Origin: Deltaproteobacteria bacterium
GTDB lineage: Bacteria > Desulfobacterota > Desulfobulbia > Desulfobulbales > Desulfurivibrionaceae
Assembly (NCBI GenBank): GCA_026388695.1
Contig: JAPLJH010000045.1
Coordinates: 1-63,863, forward strand
Length of the DNA: 63,863 nucleotides
Direction of reading: 5' to 3'
The position numbers were made by a program, and so were the translations under genes. The notes beneath the pieces are model-generated. The model was not told where the DNA came from. It saw only the letters and a program-made list of their open reading frames with translations, and did no database searches. This document shows, one piece after another, positions 15,755 to 24,804 of the stretch; the first letter of the stretch is position 1; each line of letters opens with the position of its first letter.

Positions 15755-17854
15755 TCAGCAGGGTTTGGAAATAAAGACCGTTGCTGCCAGATTCTCGACG
15801 GTAACTGAGGCATCGCGCACCCACTGCCCCTTGGTTTCGCTCACGATATCCTTCGGGGATGGGGCGGCGGTGTCGATGAGTCTGTGCCAGAGCCGACCTG
15901 ATAGCGGCGCCGGAATGATAAATTCCTCGGAAGTATGCCCGCCGTTGAGCAGCACGAAAAAGTCATCGTCGTGCCGCACCCCGGCGGTGGTCCCATGCAG
16001 GACAAAGGCCAGAGTTTTGCAGTCCGACGACCAGTCTGGTCGGCCAGGGGTGGTGGACTGCCACTCGATTTCCGGGTTCTCTTCGCTGCCGGAGAAAAAA
16101 TCGGTGCGCTGAAAGATTGGGTGCCTTTTGCGTAAGGCGATGAGCTGGGTGAAAAAGCGGAGCAGTCCGTGGTTTTGTTCTGCCAGCTCCCAGTTGAGCC
16201 AGCTTATCTGGTTATCCTGGCAGTAGGCGTTGTTGTTGCCCTGTTGAGTTCGGCCGAATTCATCTCCCGCCACCAGCATGGGCACCCCTTGAGAAAGCAT
16301 GAGGAGCGTGGCAAAGGTCTTGACCCGACGCTGCCGCAGCCCTTCGATGGCCGCGTTGTTCGTCGGCCCTTCGCTGCCGCTGTTCCAGCTCATATTGTCG
16401 TTGCAGCCGTCCCGGTTGTCTTCCCCGTTGGCCAGGTTGTGTTTTTCGTTGTAGCTGACCTGATCATACAAGGTGAAGCCGTCGTGGCTGGTGATGAAGT
16501 TGATGCTGTTGCGCGGGCTGCGACCATCGTCTTGGTAGAGGTCGGCGCTGCCTGCGATGCGGGTGGCAAGCGGAGCCGTCATGCCTTCGTGTCCGCAGAG
16601 GAAGCGGCGGACATCGTCGCGGAACTTGCCGTTCCATTCGGCCCAGCGCCGGTTGGTGGAAAAGCTCCCCACCTGATACAGGCCTGCAGCGTCCCAGGCT
16701 TCGGCAATGATCTTGGTATCGGCGAGGATGGGGTCTTCGGCGATCTTTTCCACCATGGGCGGATTAGAGAGCACGTTGCCCTGCTGGTCGCGGCCCAAAA
16801 TGCTGGCCAGATCGAAGCGGAAGCCGTCCACATGCATCTCGATCACCCAGTAGCGTAGGCAGTCCATGATCAGGTGGCGGACCAGGGGATGGTTGCAGTT
16901 CACCGTGTTGCCGCAGCCGGAGAAGTTGAGATACTCCCGGCTCTGCGGGTCCAGCAGGTAGTAGATGACATTGTCCAAGCCCCTGAAGCTGATGACCGGG
17001 CCGTCGCCGCCACCTTCCGCCGTATGGTTGAAGACCACATCGAGAATCACCTCGATTCCGGCCCGATGCAGGGCCTTGACCATTTCCTTGAACTCCCGGA
17101 CCTGGTTGCCGTTGCGGCCATTGACAGCATAGGCGGCCTTGGGGGCGAAAAAGGAGATGGGGCTGTAACCCCAAAAATTTTTCAGCCGCTCTCCGGTGAA
17201 GGGGTTGCTGTTGGTGAGCTCTTGTTCGTTGAACTCGGTAACTGGCAGGAGTTCCACCGCAGTAACGCCGAGCTTTTTGAGATAGGGGATTTTTTCCACC
17301 ACCCCCTGGTAGGTGCCGCCATGGGTTACGCCGGAGCTTGCATGTTTGGTGAAACCCCGGACATGGAGTTCGTAGATGATACTCTCTTCCAGGGGGATAT
17401 TGAGAGGTCGGTCGTCTTCCCAGTTAAAATCGTCGCCGATGATGCAGCATCGGCGCTGGAAAGAACTCAAAGGGCCGCAGAGGCCGGTGCGGCAGTAGGG
17501 CACCCCCCACTCGGAGCCTCCGGTAAGCGCCTTGGCGTAGGGGTCGAGCAGCAGTTTTTCCCCGGCAAAAAAATGGCCCGCTCCCTTTGGGTCGTAAGGG
17601 CCGGACATGCGGTAGCCATAACGAAGATTGGTGTCTAGATCGTGGAGCAGGATATGCCAGATGTGGCCGGTCCGGTTGATCTTCGGGTCAAGGGGGATTT
17701 CGGCACATGGATTTTCCGTGCCGGATTTGAAAAGCACCAGGGTCACGGCCTCGGCGTGCCGGGAGAACACGGCGAAATTGACTCCCTCCGGTTTGAGAAA
17801 TGCGCCCATGGGCAGCGGGTATCCGGCACTGTTGGCGAATTTTTCTTTGCTCAT
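15755..17854 (-). CDS. glgX: Glycogen debranching enzyme GlgX (isoamylase type)
   Basis: 699 residues. An N-terminal CBM48 (about 10-110) precedes a GH13 catalytic barrel. Catalytic motifs: DVVFNHTAEGG, GFRFDLASILGRD (nucleophile Asp), IAEAWD (acid Glu) and ITSHDG (transition-state Asp). It removes alpha-1,6 branches from glycogen or limit dextrins. An AT-rich 127-bp divergent spacer separates it from the DUF1566 gene. Confidence 0.95.
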   Translation of the reverse strand: MSKEKFANSAGYPLPMGAFLKPEGVNFAVFSRHAEAVTLVLFKSGTENPCAEIPLDPKINRTGHIWHILLHDLDTNLRYGYRMSGPYDPKGAGHFFAGEKLLLDPYAKALTGGSEWGVPYCRTGLCGPLSSFQRRCCIIGDDFNWEDDRPLNIPLEESIIYELHVRGFTKHASSGVTHGGTYQGVVEKIPYLKKLGVTAVELLPVTEFNEQELTNSNPFTGERLKNFWGYSPISFFAPKAAYAVNGRNGNQVREFKEMVKALHRAGIEVILDVVFNHTAEGGGDGPVISFRGLDNVIYYLLDPQSREYLNFSGCGNTVNCNHPLVRHLIMDCLRYWVIEMHVDGFRFDLASILGRDQQGNVLSNPPMVEKIAEDPILADTKIIAEAWDAAGLYQVGSFSTNRRWAEWNGKFRDDVRRFLCGHEGMTAPLATRIAGSADLYQDDGRSPRNSINFITSHDGFTLYDQVSYNEKHNLANGEDNRDGCNDNMSWNSGSEGPTNNAAIEGLRQRRVKTFATLLMLSQGVPMLVAGDEFGRTQQGNNNAYCQDNQISWLNWELAEQNHGLLRFFTQLIALRKRHPIFQRTDFFSGSEENPEIEWQSTTPGRPDWSSDCKTLAFVLHGTTAGVRHDDDFFVLLNGGHTSEEFIIPAPLSGRLWHRLIDTAAPSPKDIVSETKGQWVRDASVTVENLAATVFISKPC

Positions 17855-17981
17855 GGCATGATTCCCCTTGCGTGGAAAGAAAACCGTAACTATTATTGGT
17901 AATAATTACTAATTTAAAAACTAGCTGTTTCATTATATCGTTTTCCGCAAAAGGAAGGAAAAAAAACCGAGGAGGTGTGCT

Positions 17982-18920
17982 ATGGGATTAGCGGACAGGT
18001 TGGGCATGACTGGGCATCATCTGACAATTGACTGGGATCTCACCCCTTCGGACACCTTTGCCATGTTCGAGAGCTGGGGCGGCAAGGACCAGGAGCGGAT
18101 TCGCAGCAATTCGGAACTGCATTATTATTTTTACATCGATAACTGGGGTTCTTCGGCCAAGCTTTGCCTGATGGAGCGGGGCGTGAAACACGCCAAGATT
18201 CTTGCCCACATCGACTGCCCGCAGGAGATGCTGGAAAAATGTGTGGCCCGGCAGGGCGTGGACATGCGCGACAAGAGCTACGCCATTGACGAGGGGATCA
18301 AGCAGTGGTTGCTGGAAAAAATTGTCGAGAGCGAAGATGCCTCCAGGATCGCATTGGTGGACAACTCCGTAAAGCCGGAGGCCATGGAAACCGGGCTGCC
18401 CAAGGCGGGGGCTCCTCTGCCAGCCGTGGAAAAGGTCGGCCTGCGCGCCGCCGGTATCGTGCTCACCGAGCAGGAAGTGGCCGACCTGGCCGCGCAGCAT
18501 AATTTTTACGACAGCCGCCACAACCCCCAGGGTAATTTCCGCAACGCCCTGGTGGACAACGGCGATACCATGACCGTTACCGACCAGGCAACCGGGCTCA
18601 TGTGGCAGCGCGGCGGTTGCGATCTCACCGCCATCCGTAACGTGCAGAAATATGTGGCTGATCTCAATCAGCAGCGGTTTGCCGGATTTTCCGACTGGCG
18701 GCTGCCCACCATGGAGGAGGCCTTTTCTCTTCTGGCGCCGCAGGTGAATGCAAAGGGTGCCCACCTCCAGCCCTGTTTTTCCCGGGAGCAGCCCTTTGTT
18801 TTTCTCGCTGATCAGCGCAAACCTGGCGGCTACTGGTTTATGGATTTCAAGCAGGGCACGGCGTTCTGGGCCTCGGGCTCCATCCCCGGTGGGTTTGGCA
18901 GGGTGTGTCGTTCCCTCTGA
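17982..18920 (+). CDS. DUF1566 domain protein with an unassigned N-terminal region
   Basis: 312 residues. AGGAGGTG precedes the ATG at 17982. The last 120 residues match the DUF1566/Lcl C-terminal fold (MTVTDQATGLMWQ, FSDWRLPTMEEAFSLL, the FWASGS region). Residues 1-150, containing WDLTPSDTFAMFESWGG and HIDCPQEMLEKCV, are not a family I recognise. No signal peptide is seen, unlike many DUF1566 proteins. A terminator follows, so it is probably a single-gene transcript. Confidence 0.8.
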   Translation: MGLADRLGMTGHHLTIDWDLTPSDTFAMFESWGGKDQERIRSNSELHYYFYIDNWGSSAKLCLMERGVKHAKILAHIDCPQEMLEKCVARQGVDMRDKSYAIDEGIKQWLLEKIVESEDASRIALVDNSVKPEAMETGLPKAGAPLPAVEKVGLRAAGIVLTEQEVADLAAQHNFYDSRHNPQGNFRNALVDNGDTMTVTDQATGLMWQRGGCDLTAIRNVQKYVADLNQQRFAGFSDWRLPTMEEAFSLLAPQVNAKGAHLQPCFSREQPFVFLADQRKPGGYWFMDFKQGTAFWASGSIPGGFGRVCRSL

Positions 18921-18946
18921 CACAGAAAAATGTGATGCGATAAAGA

Positions 18947-18986
18947 AAAGGGCTGCCCCTGGAGTGGGGGTGGCCCTTTTCTTTTG
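18947..18986 (+). terminator. Terminator after the DUF1566 gene
   Basis: AAAAGGGC.GCCCC pairs with GGGG...GCCCTTTT around a short loop, followed by CTTTT. Confidence 0.85.
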
Positions 18987-19071
18987 TGGGTCGGGCGCAT
19001 GCGGGCCAACAAATTCTTGCAATTTAGCCGGTCCGGTTATAAAGAATCTACGAGGTTGCACTGTGCATCAA

Positions 19072-19105
19072 CTCTTCCCGTCTGTGTCTCGGCGGGAGTT
19101 TTTTT
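19072..19105 (+). terminator. Possible attenuator-type hairpin ahead of ppnP
   Basis: A short GC stem (CCCG with CGGG, extended by CTC/GAG across a bulge) is followed directly by seven T. It sits 29 bp before ppnP, so it could be the end of a small leader RNA. Confidence 0.45.
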
Positions 19106-19133
19106 AAAAAAAATCGACCGAGAGGAAACGCCC

Positions 19134-19448
19134 ATGCCTGAGTTCAACAATGTCACTATCGTAAAAAAAGCCAATGTCTACTTCGACGGCAAGGTCACCA
19201 GCCGGACGGTGGTTTTTGCCGACGGCTCCCAGAAGACCCTGGGTGTCATGCTGCCCGGAGAGTACGAATTCAACACGGCGGACAAGGAGATCATGGAGAT
19301 CATGGCCGGAGAGCTGGAGGTTTTGCTACCCGGGGCATCGGATTGGAAAACGATCAAGGGCGGCGAAGCCTTTGAGGTGCCAGCCCATGCCAAATTCAGT
19401 CTGAAGGTCAGAATTCTTGCCGACTATTGCTGCTCCTTCATCAAATAG
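19134..19448 (+). CDS. ppnP: Pyrimidine/purine nucleoside phosphorylase
   Basis: 104 residues, a one-domain cupin of the PpnP (formerly DUF1255) family, which splits nucleosides with phosphate. Conserved stretches are [26 protein letters not shown], the [13 protein letters not shown] stretch and [14 protein letters not shown]. The start at 19134 gives the usual family N-terminus and length; GAGAGGAAAC precedes it. Confidence 0.93.
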   Translation: MPEFNNVTIVKKANVYFDGKVTSRTVVFADGSQKTLGVMLPGEYEFNTADKEIMEIMAGELEVLLPGASDWKTIKGGEAFEVPAHAKFSLKVRILADYCCSFIK

Positions 19449-19595
19449 AAAGAGCTGTCTCCTGCACGGTCTTTTCCCGTAATTCTGCGGGGTGACTGCC
19501 TTGCACAGCGGTGCATTGTTTCGTCTGATTGCCTGTGATACTATTAACGAGTGTCTGGGAAAAATCGGGAAGCGCTTTCTGTTTGGAGGAGTCCC

Positions 19596-20096
19596 ATGGG
19601 AATACCACGAAAGATTTTGTTGCTGTTGCTTTTCTGTCTTCTGGCAACGCCAGCCCTGGCTAAGCAGGAATGGCTGAGCGTTGCCGTGCGCAATGGGGCC
19701 TTGCGCCAACAGCCCATGCCCTTTGGCAAGGTTGTCGCCAGCCTTGGCTATGGCGAGCGGGTGGATGTGCTTGCCGAGCAAGGCCTCTGGCTCAAGGTGC
19801 GGGATCAGGGGCAAGGCCGGGAGGGCTGGATGCACCGCGCCAGCCTTATTGCCAAGGCCATTGTCTTGAAACCCGGAGAACGGGTCAGGGCCGGAGCCTC
19901 GGAAGATGAGCTGGCCTTGGGCGGCAAGGGCTTTAATGCCCAGGTGGAGGCCGAGTACAAGGCCCATCAGAAGAATCTCGACTACGCCTCGGTGGACTGG
20001 ATGGAGCGCATCCAGGTGAGCCAGGAGGCTATGCGGGAGTTTCTTGCCAAGGGCGGATTGCAGATCCCAGAGGGAGGCAACGGCCATGGCAAATAA
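19596..20096 (+). CDS. Exported SH3-domain protein
   Basis: 166 residues. A signal peptide ends at TPALA. Residues about 25-90 form a bacterial SH3 domain (LRQQPMPFGKVVASLGYGERVDVL, then WLKVRDQGQGREGWMH). GGAGGA precedes the ATG at 19596. Its stop overlaps the start of the M48 lipoprotein by 11 bp; the two are translationally linked and probably work together in the envelope. Confidence 0.87.
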   Translation: MGIPRKILLLLLFCLLATPALAKQEWLSVAVRNGALRQQPMPFGKVVASLGYGERVDVLAEQGLWLKVRDQGQGREGWMHRASLIAKAIVLKPGERVRAGASEDELALGGKGFNAQVEAEYKAHQKNLDYASVDWMERIQVSQEAMREFLAKGGLQIPEGGNGHGK

Positions 20097-21012
20097 AAGA
20101 GCCCTCCTCGCCGTTCTGTTTTCTGCCTGCTGCGCCCTGCTGATCAGCGGCTGTGAAACCACCAATGTCGGCAATGTCATGGATGGCCTTGGCGCCATCC
20201 AGGTGGGTAGTTTCCGACTCAGCGAATCCCAGGTGGGAGCGATCAAGAAAACCGCCCAGGCCATGGACAAGGCCTTCACCGATATCACCCCGGAGCAGGA
20301 ATACTATGTGGGGAGGGCGGTGGGCGCCACCCTGCTGGGAAAATACTCCCCCCGTACCGAAGCCAAGGCCGTGCAGTACCTGAACCTGGTCGGCCAGTCC
20401 CTGGCCAGGGTGTCCGACATGCCGGAGACCTACGGCGGCTACCATTTCGTGCTGCTGGAGGATGATGCAATCAACGCCTTTGCCGCGCCCGGCGGGCTGA
20501 TCTTTGTCAGCCGGGGCATGCTGCGCTGCTGCCAGGATGAGGATACCCTGGCCGCGGTGCTGGCCCACGAAATCGCCCATGTCCAATTGAAGCACGGGTT
20601 GCAGGCCATCAAGACCAGCAGACTGACCAATGCCTTTTCCATCATGGCAACCGAGGGCGCCAAACAGGCCGGCGGGCCGCAGTTGGCTCAACTCACCGGA
20701 ATTTTTGAAGATTCAATCCACGATGTCACTGCCACCCTGGTCAACAGCGGGTATTCCCGTGCTTCGGAACGGGAGGCGGACGCCACAGCCCTGGTGATTC
20801 TCGGCCGGGCTGGCTATGACCAGCGGGCCTTGGCCGGGATGCTCACCGAAATGAAAAAACGGCTGAACCCGCAGGGGTTGGATTTTGCCAAAACCCATCC
20901 CGATCCGGCGGATCGGATCGTTGAACTTGAGCCCCTGCTCGCCGAGGCCAAGACCCCGGCTGGCAAAACCCAGCGCCAGCAGCGATTCAAGAGCGTCCTG
21001 GGCAGCATCTGA
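20086..21012 (+). CDS. M48-family metalloprotease lipoprotein
   Basis: 308 residues. It has a signal peptide with lipobox LISGC. The zinc motif HEIAH sits in AAVLAHEIAHVQLKHG, and the third ligand is in the SEREAD helix. The family (BepA/YcaL/LoiP-like) handles misfolded outer-membrane proteins. The gene overlaps the SH3 gene upstream and is 2 bp from the cyclase gene downstream. Confidence 0.92.
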   Translation: MANKRALLAVLFSACCALLISGCETTNVGNVMDGLGAIQVGSFRLSESQVGAIKKTAQAMDKAFTDITPEQEYYVGRAVGATLLGKYSPRTEAKAVQYLNLVGQSLARVSDMPETYGGYHFVLLEDDAINAFAAPGGLIFVSRGMLRCCQDEDTLAAVLAHEIAHVQLKHGLQAIKTSRLTNAFSIMATEGAKQAGGPQLAQLTGIFEDSIHDVTATLVNSGYSRASEREADATALVILGRAGYDQRALAGMLTEMKKRLNPQGLDFAKTHPDPADRIVELEPLLAEAKTPAGKTQRQQRFKSVLGSI

Positions 21013-21014
21013 CC

Positions 21015-23129
21015 GTGATCAAAAAAGGTTTCACCGGGCTTGGCCTCGGTCTGATTGCCTGTGTCGTGGCGCTTCTTCTCTGGCAGCAGGGGGTGCTTAC
21101 GGGTTTTGAGGATGCGACCTGGCAGTGGCGGGTTGCCCATTTTGCCAGGCCCACCCCGGCCACCGGCCAGTTGCGGATCATCGCCCTTGACCAGAAAAGC
21201 CTGGACTGGGGGCGCAAGGAAAATGGCTTGTCCTGGCCCTGGCCCAGACAGGCCTATGCCACGGTCCTTGCCTTTTGCAAACGGGCGGGGGTCAGGGCGG
21301 TTGCCTTTGATGTGCTGTTCAGCGAGGCCTCACTCCACGGCGTGGCCGATGATGAGGCCCTGGCCCAGGCCATGCGGGAAAACGGGCCAGTGGTGCTCAG
21401 TTACACCCTTGCTCCTCCCGGCGAGGTGGCTGTTGCGGGTGAATCCCGTCCGTCCGCGCTGGCAATTTCCGGTTTTTCCCAATGGCTTGCTGGAAGCCGG
21501 GCGCAGGTATTGCCCCAGGCGGTGACCATGCCAGTGCCGGAGCTGGTCGCCAGCGCCACCGGGCTTGCCAACATCAGCAACCGCCCCGATTCCGACGGGG
21601 TATTCCGCAGGGCTCCTCTCTTTGTCAACCTCGCCGGTCAGCCCGTGCCCTCCTTGGCCTTGGCCGCTTATCTTGCCGGGGCCACCGGTCCGGTTCCCCT
21701 GTCGCTCAAGGAAAATCATCTGCAAATCGGGGAACTCGCCCTGCCGCTTGATGCTACGGGGCAGGCGATCCTCAATTTTCGGGGGCCATCCCGCACCGTC
21801 CCAACCGTCTCCCTGGCGGCGGTGGTGCAGTCCGAGCTGCAACTTGAGGCCGGGGAAAAACCGGTCATCGATCCGGCGGAGTTCAAGAACGCCTACGTGT
21901 TTCTGGGCATGACCGCCCCAGGCCTCTACGATCTGCGGGCTATCCCCATCGACGGGGTCTATCCGGGGGTGGAGGTCCATGCCACCATGCTGGACAATCT
22001 CCTGTCCCAGGATTTTCTCCGCGACAGTCCGCTCTGGCTGGGTGCAGCCCTGGCCCTGTTTTTCGGGGTGCTGGCCGCAGTGACCATCCTTTTCTGCCGT
22101 AACGCCTGGCAATCGTCCCTGGCCTTTGCCCTCCTTCTCCCCCTGCCTTTTGCCGCAGGTTTTATCGCTTATGGCCAAGGGGTCTGGCTGCCCGTGGCTG
22201 TCCAGGCGACGGCGGTGCTGTGTGCCCTGATCAGCGGGGTGGTGTTTAATTTCGCCACCGAGGGGCGGAAAAAACGCTACATCAAGCGGGCCTTCAGCCA
22301 GTATCTCCATCCCACCGTGATCGAGCAGTTGGTGGCCAACCCCGAGCGTTTGCGCCTTGGCGGCGAGAAGCGGGAGCTGTCCATCTTCTTTTCCGATCTG
22401 GCCGGATTCACCACCATGTCCGAGCGGCTGGACCCGGAGCGGCTCACCCTGTTGCTCAACGAGTATCTCTCGGCCATGACCGATATCATTCTGGAATCAG
22501 GCGGGACCATCGACAAGTATGAGGGCGATGCCATCATCGCCTTCTGGAATGCACCGCTTACGCAAACCGATCATGCCAGCCGTGCGGTGCAGACCGCCCT
22601 GCGCTGTCAGGAACGTCTGGCCGAATTGCGCCCCGATTTCAAGGCGCGCTTTGGTTGCGATCTGTTTATGCGGATCGGCATCAATACCGGCCCGGTGGTG
22701 GTGGGCAACCTCGGTTCTGCCCAGCGTTTCGATTACAGCATTTTGGGAGACAACGCCAATGTCGCGGCCCGGCTGGAGGGGGTCAACAAGGAGTTCGACA
22801 CCGAGATCCTCACCTCCGAGGCCTGCCGGAGGCAACTGCCCGCCGGAATCAGGGTGCGGGAGATTGCCCGGGTGGGGGTGGTGGGCCGCAAGGAGCCCAT
22901 CACCGTGTTTGAGCCCCTTGCTTCGGGACGCAACGAGGATGGCTTGAGCGACCGGTTTGCGGCAGCGCTTGCCCTGTATTACCAAGGCGAGTTTGCCGAA
23001 GCCCGCTCAGCATTTCAGGACTTGGCCGTAGATGATGCGGTTTCCGCCCGTTATGCCGCCCGTTGCCGGGAGGCCCTGGACAATCCCCCCTTTTCCTGGG
23101 ATGGGGTATGGAGGATGGGCAGCAAATGA
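21015..23129 (+). CDS. CHASE2-domain class III adenylate/guanylate cyclase
   Basis: 704 residues starting at GTG 21015. An N-terminal helix and a large periplasmic CHASE2 sensor (about 35-330) are followed by three membrane helices (about 335-415) and a class III cyclase domain (about 450-640). Metal-binding Asp residues are in FFSDLAGF and YEGDAIIAF; ILGDNANVAARLEG carries the base and transition-state residues. It makes cAMP or cGMP in response to an envelope signal. The stop overlaps the ABC gene start (ATGA). Confidence 0.93.
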   Translation: MIKKGFTGLGLGLIACVVALLLWQQGVLTGFEDATWQWRVAHFARPTPATGQLRIIALDQKSLDWGRKENGLSWPWPRQAYATVLAFCKRAGVRAVAFDVLFSEASLHGVADDEALAQAMRENGPVVLSYTLAPPGEVAVAGESRPSALAISGFSQWLAGSRAQVLPQAVTMPVPELVASATGLANISNRPDSDGVFRRAPLFVNLAGQPVPSLALAAYLAGATGPVPLSLKENHLQIGELALPLDATGQAILNFRGPSRTVPTVSLAAVVQSELQLEAGEKPVIDPAEFKNAYVFLGMTAPGLYDLRAIPIDGVYPGVEVHATMLDNLLSQDFLRDSPLWLGAALALFFGVLAAVTILFCRNAWQSSLAFALLLPLPFAAGFIAYGQGVWLPVAVQATAVLCALISGVVFNFATEGRKKRYIKRAFSQYLHPTVIEQLVANPERLRLGGEKRELSIFFSDLAGFTTMSERLDPERLTLLLNEYLSAMTDIILESGGTIDKYEGDAIIAFWNAPLTQTDHASRAVQTALRCQERLAELRPDFKARFGCDLFMRIGINTGPVVVGNLGSAQRFDYSILGDNANVAARLEGVNKEFDTEILTSEACRRQLPAGIRVREIARVGVVGRKEPITVFEPLASGRNEDGLSDRFAAALALYYQGEFAEARSAFQDLAVDDAVSARYAARCREALDNPPFSWDGVWRMGSK

Positions 23130-24802
23130 CGCGCACCGCAGCAGGGGCCAAGGGAGCCTCATCCTTGGGGCTTGTCCGCCCATTTGTCCGGCAATATTCC
23201 CCCCGCCTTGTCGGTGGGCTTGCCGCCCTGTTGGCTGTTGATCTTTTGCAGCTCGGCATCCCCCGTTTTGTGAAAAAAGCGGTGGATCTTCTCCGGGGGG
23301 GCACGGCCAGCCAGATTGCCTTGGCCCAGATCGCTCTGGCTATTTTTTTGCTGGCCTTGGGCATTGCCGGTTGCCGTTTTGTCTGGCGCTACCTGATCCT
23401 GGGCTTTTCCCGGCTGGTGGAGCGCGATCTGCGCGATGATTTTTTCCGCCACCTGCTCATCCTGGACCGCCCCTTCTTCCAAAAAAAACCGGTGGGCGCG
23501 ATCATGGCCCTGGCCACCAATGATTTGGCTGCGGTGCAATTGGCCGGAGGCATGGGCCTGGTGGCTTGCGCCGATGCCGCGATCATGGGTATCGCCGCCC
23601 TGGCCTGCATGGCCTATATCAACCCGCACCTCACCCTGATCGCCGTGATCCCCATGCCGCTGCTGGCCCTGTTGACCAGGGTGCTGTCCGCCCGGCTGCA
23701 TCGCCGTTTTCTTAAGGTGCAGGAGCAGTTTTCCCACCTCACCGAATTTGCCCGCAGCACCATCACCGGCATCCGGTTGCTCAAGGCCTTTCCCATCTCC
23801 GGGTTGGTGGGCAACACCAGTCTGCTGCTGGCGATTTTTTTCGGTGGGCGGCTGGTGATCCTCGGCACGATCACGGTGGGTGATTTTGTCGCCTTTATTT
23901 CCTATCTCTATATGCTGACCTGGCCCATGATGGCAGTGGGCTGGGTGGTCAATCTCTTCCAGCGCGGGCTCACCTCCCTGGGGCGGCTGGACGAGGTTAT
24001 GCAAGCCAGTCCCACCCTAGCGGACCCTGAGCAATCTGTTTCCTTTCCCGTCGGGCCAACGGAGATCAGCCTGCGTAATCTTCATTTTCAGTACGAGGGG
24101 CAGGGGCAGCCAGCTCTGGCCGAGATGAGCTGTGTCATTCGGCCCGGGGAGATTGTCGGCCTTGTGGGCCGGAGCGGTTCGGGGAAATCCACCTTATGTC
24201 ATCTCCTGGCCCGACAGTATCCCGTGGAGGACGGGGCCATTTTTCTTAACGGCGCTGATATCAACCGTCTCTCCCTGGCCTCTGTTCGTGAGCGGGTTGC
24301 TTATGTGCCCCAGGATGTGCTGCTTTTTTCCGACACCGTGGCCGCGAATATCGGCTTTGGCAATCCAGCAGCCAGCCAGGAGCAAATCGTGGACGCAGCC
24401 AAAATCTGCCGTATCCATGAGGAGATCCTCGGTTTCAGCGAGGGGTACCAGACCCGGATCGGTGAGCGTGGGGTCAAGCTTTCCGGCGGCCAGCGCCAAC
24501 GCATCGCCCTGGCCCGAGCCATTCTCCTTGATCGGCCCTTGCTGATCATCGATGACAGCCTCTCCGCCGTGGATCTGGAAACCGAGCAGGAGATCATCTC
24601 CGGTCTGGCCATCTTTCTGCCGGGACGGACCTGTCTCATCGTCTCGCACCGGATTACGCCCTTGCGCAACGCGGCCCGGATTATGGTTTTGGAGGAAGGT
24701 CGGCTGGTGGCCCAGGGCAACCATGCCGAGCTGCTGGCGACCAGCCCGTTTTACCGCACCATGTACCACCAGCAGCAGATGCACCGGGAAGAGGAGCTGT
24801 AA
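23126..24802 (+). CDS. ABC exporter half-subunit with a shortened transmembrane domain
   Basis: 558 residues: membrane domain (about 20-300) then ATPase with Walker A GRSGSGKST, signature LSGGQRQRIALARA, Walker B LLIIDDSLSAVD and an SHR switch His. The ATG at 23126 overlaps the cyclase stop. Compared with its downstream partner the stretch after GIRLLKAF is about 32 residues shorter (19 versus 51 residues up to the next conserved GG), removing the second coupling-helix end and the cytoplasmic half of TM5. The reading frame is intact, so this is either a real shortened variant or a crippled subunit. Confidence 0.9.
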   Translation: MTRTAAGAKGASSLGLVRPFVRQYSPRLVGGLAALLAVDLLQLGIPRFVKKAVDLLRGGTASQIALAQIALAIFLLALGIAGCRFVWRYLILGFSRLVERDLRDDFFRHLLILDRPFFQKKPVGAIMALATNDLAAVQLAGGMGLVACADAAIMGIAALACMAYINPHLTLIAVIPMPLLALLTRVLSARLHRRFLKVQEQFSHLTEFARSTITGIRLLKAFPISGLVGNTSLLLAIFFGGRLVILGTITVGDFVAFISYLYMLTWPMMAVGWVVNLFQRGLTSLGRLDEVMQASPTLADPEQSVSFPVGPTEISLRNLHFQYEGQGQPALAEMSCVIRPGEIVGLVGRSGSGKSTLCHLLARQYPVEDGAIFLNGADINRLSLASVRERVAYVPQDVLLFSDTVAANIGFGNPAASQEQIVDAAKICRIHEEILGFSEGYQTRIGERGVKLSGGQRQRIALARAILLDRPLLIIDDSLSAVDLETEQEIISGLAIFLPGRTCLIVSHRITPLRNAARIMVLEEGRLVAQGNHAELLATSPFYRTMYHQQQMHREEEL

Positions 24803-24804
24803 TC

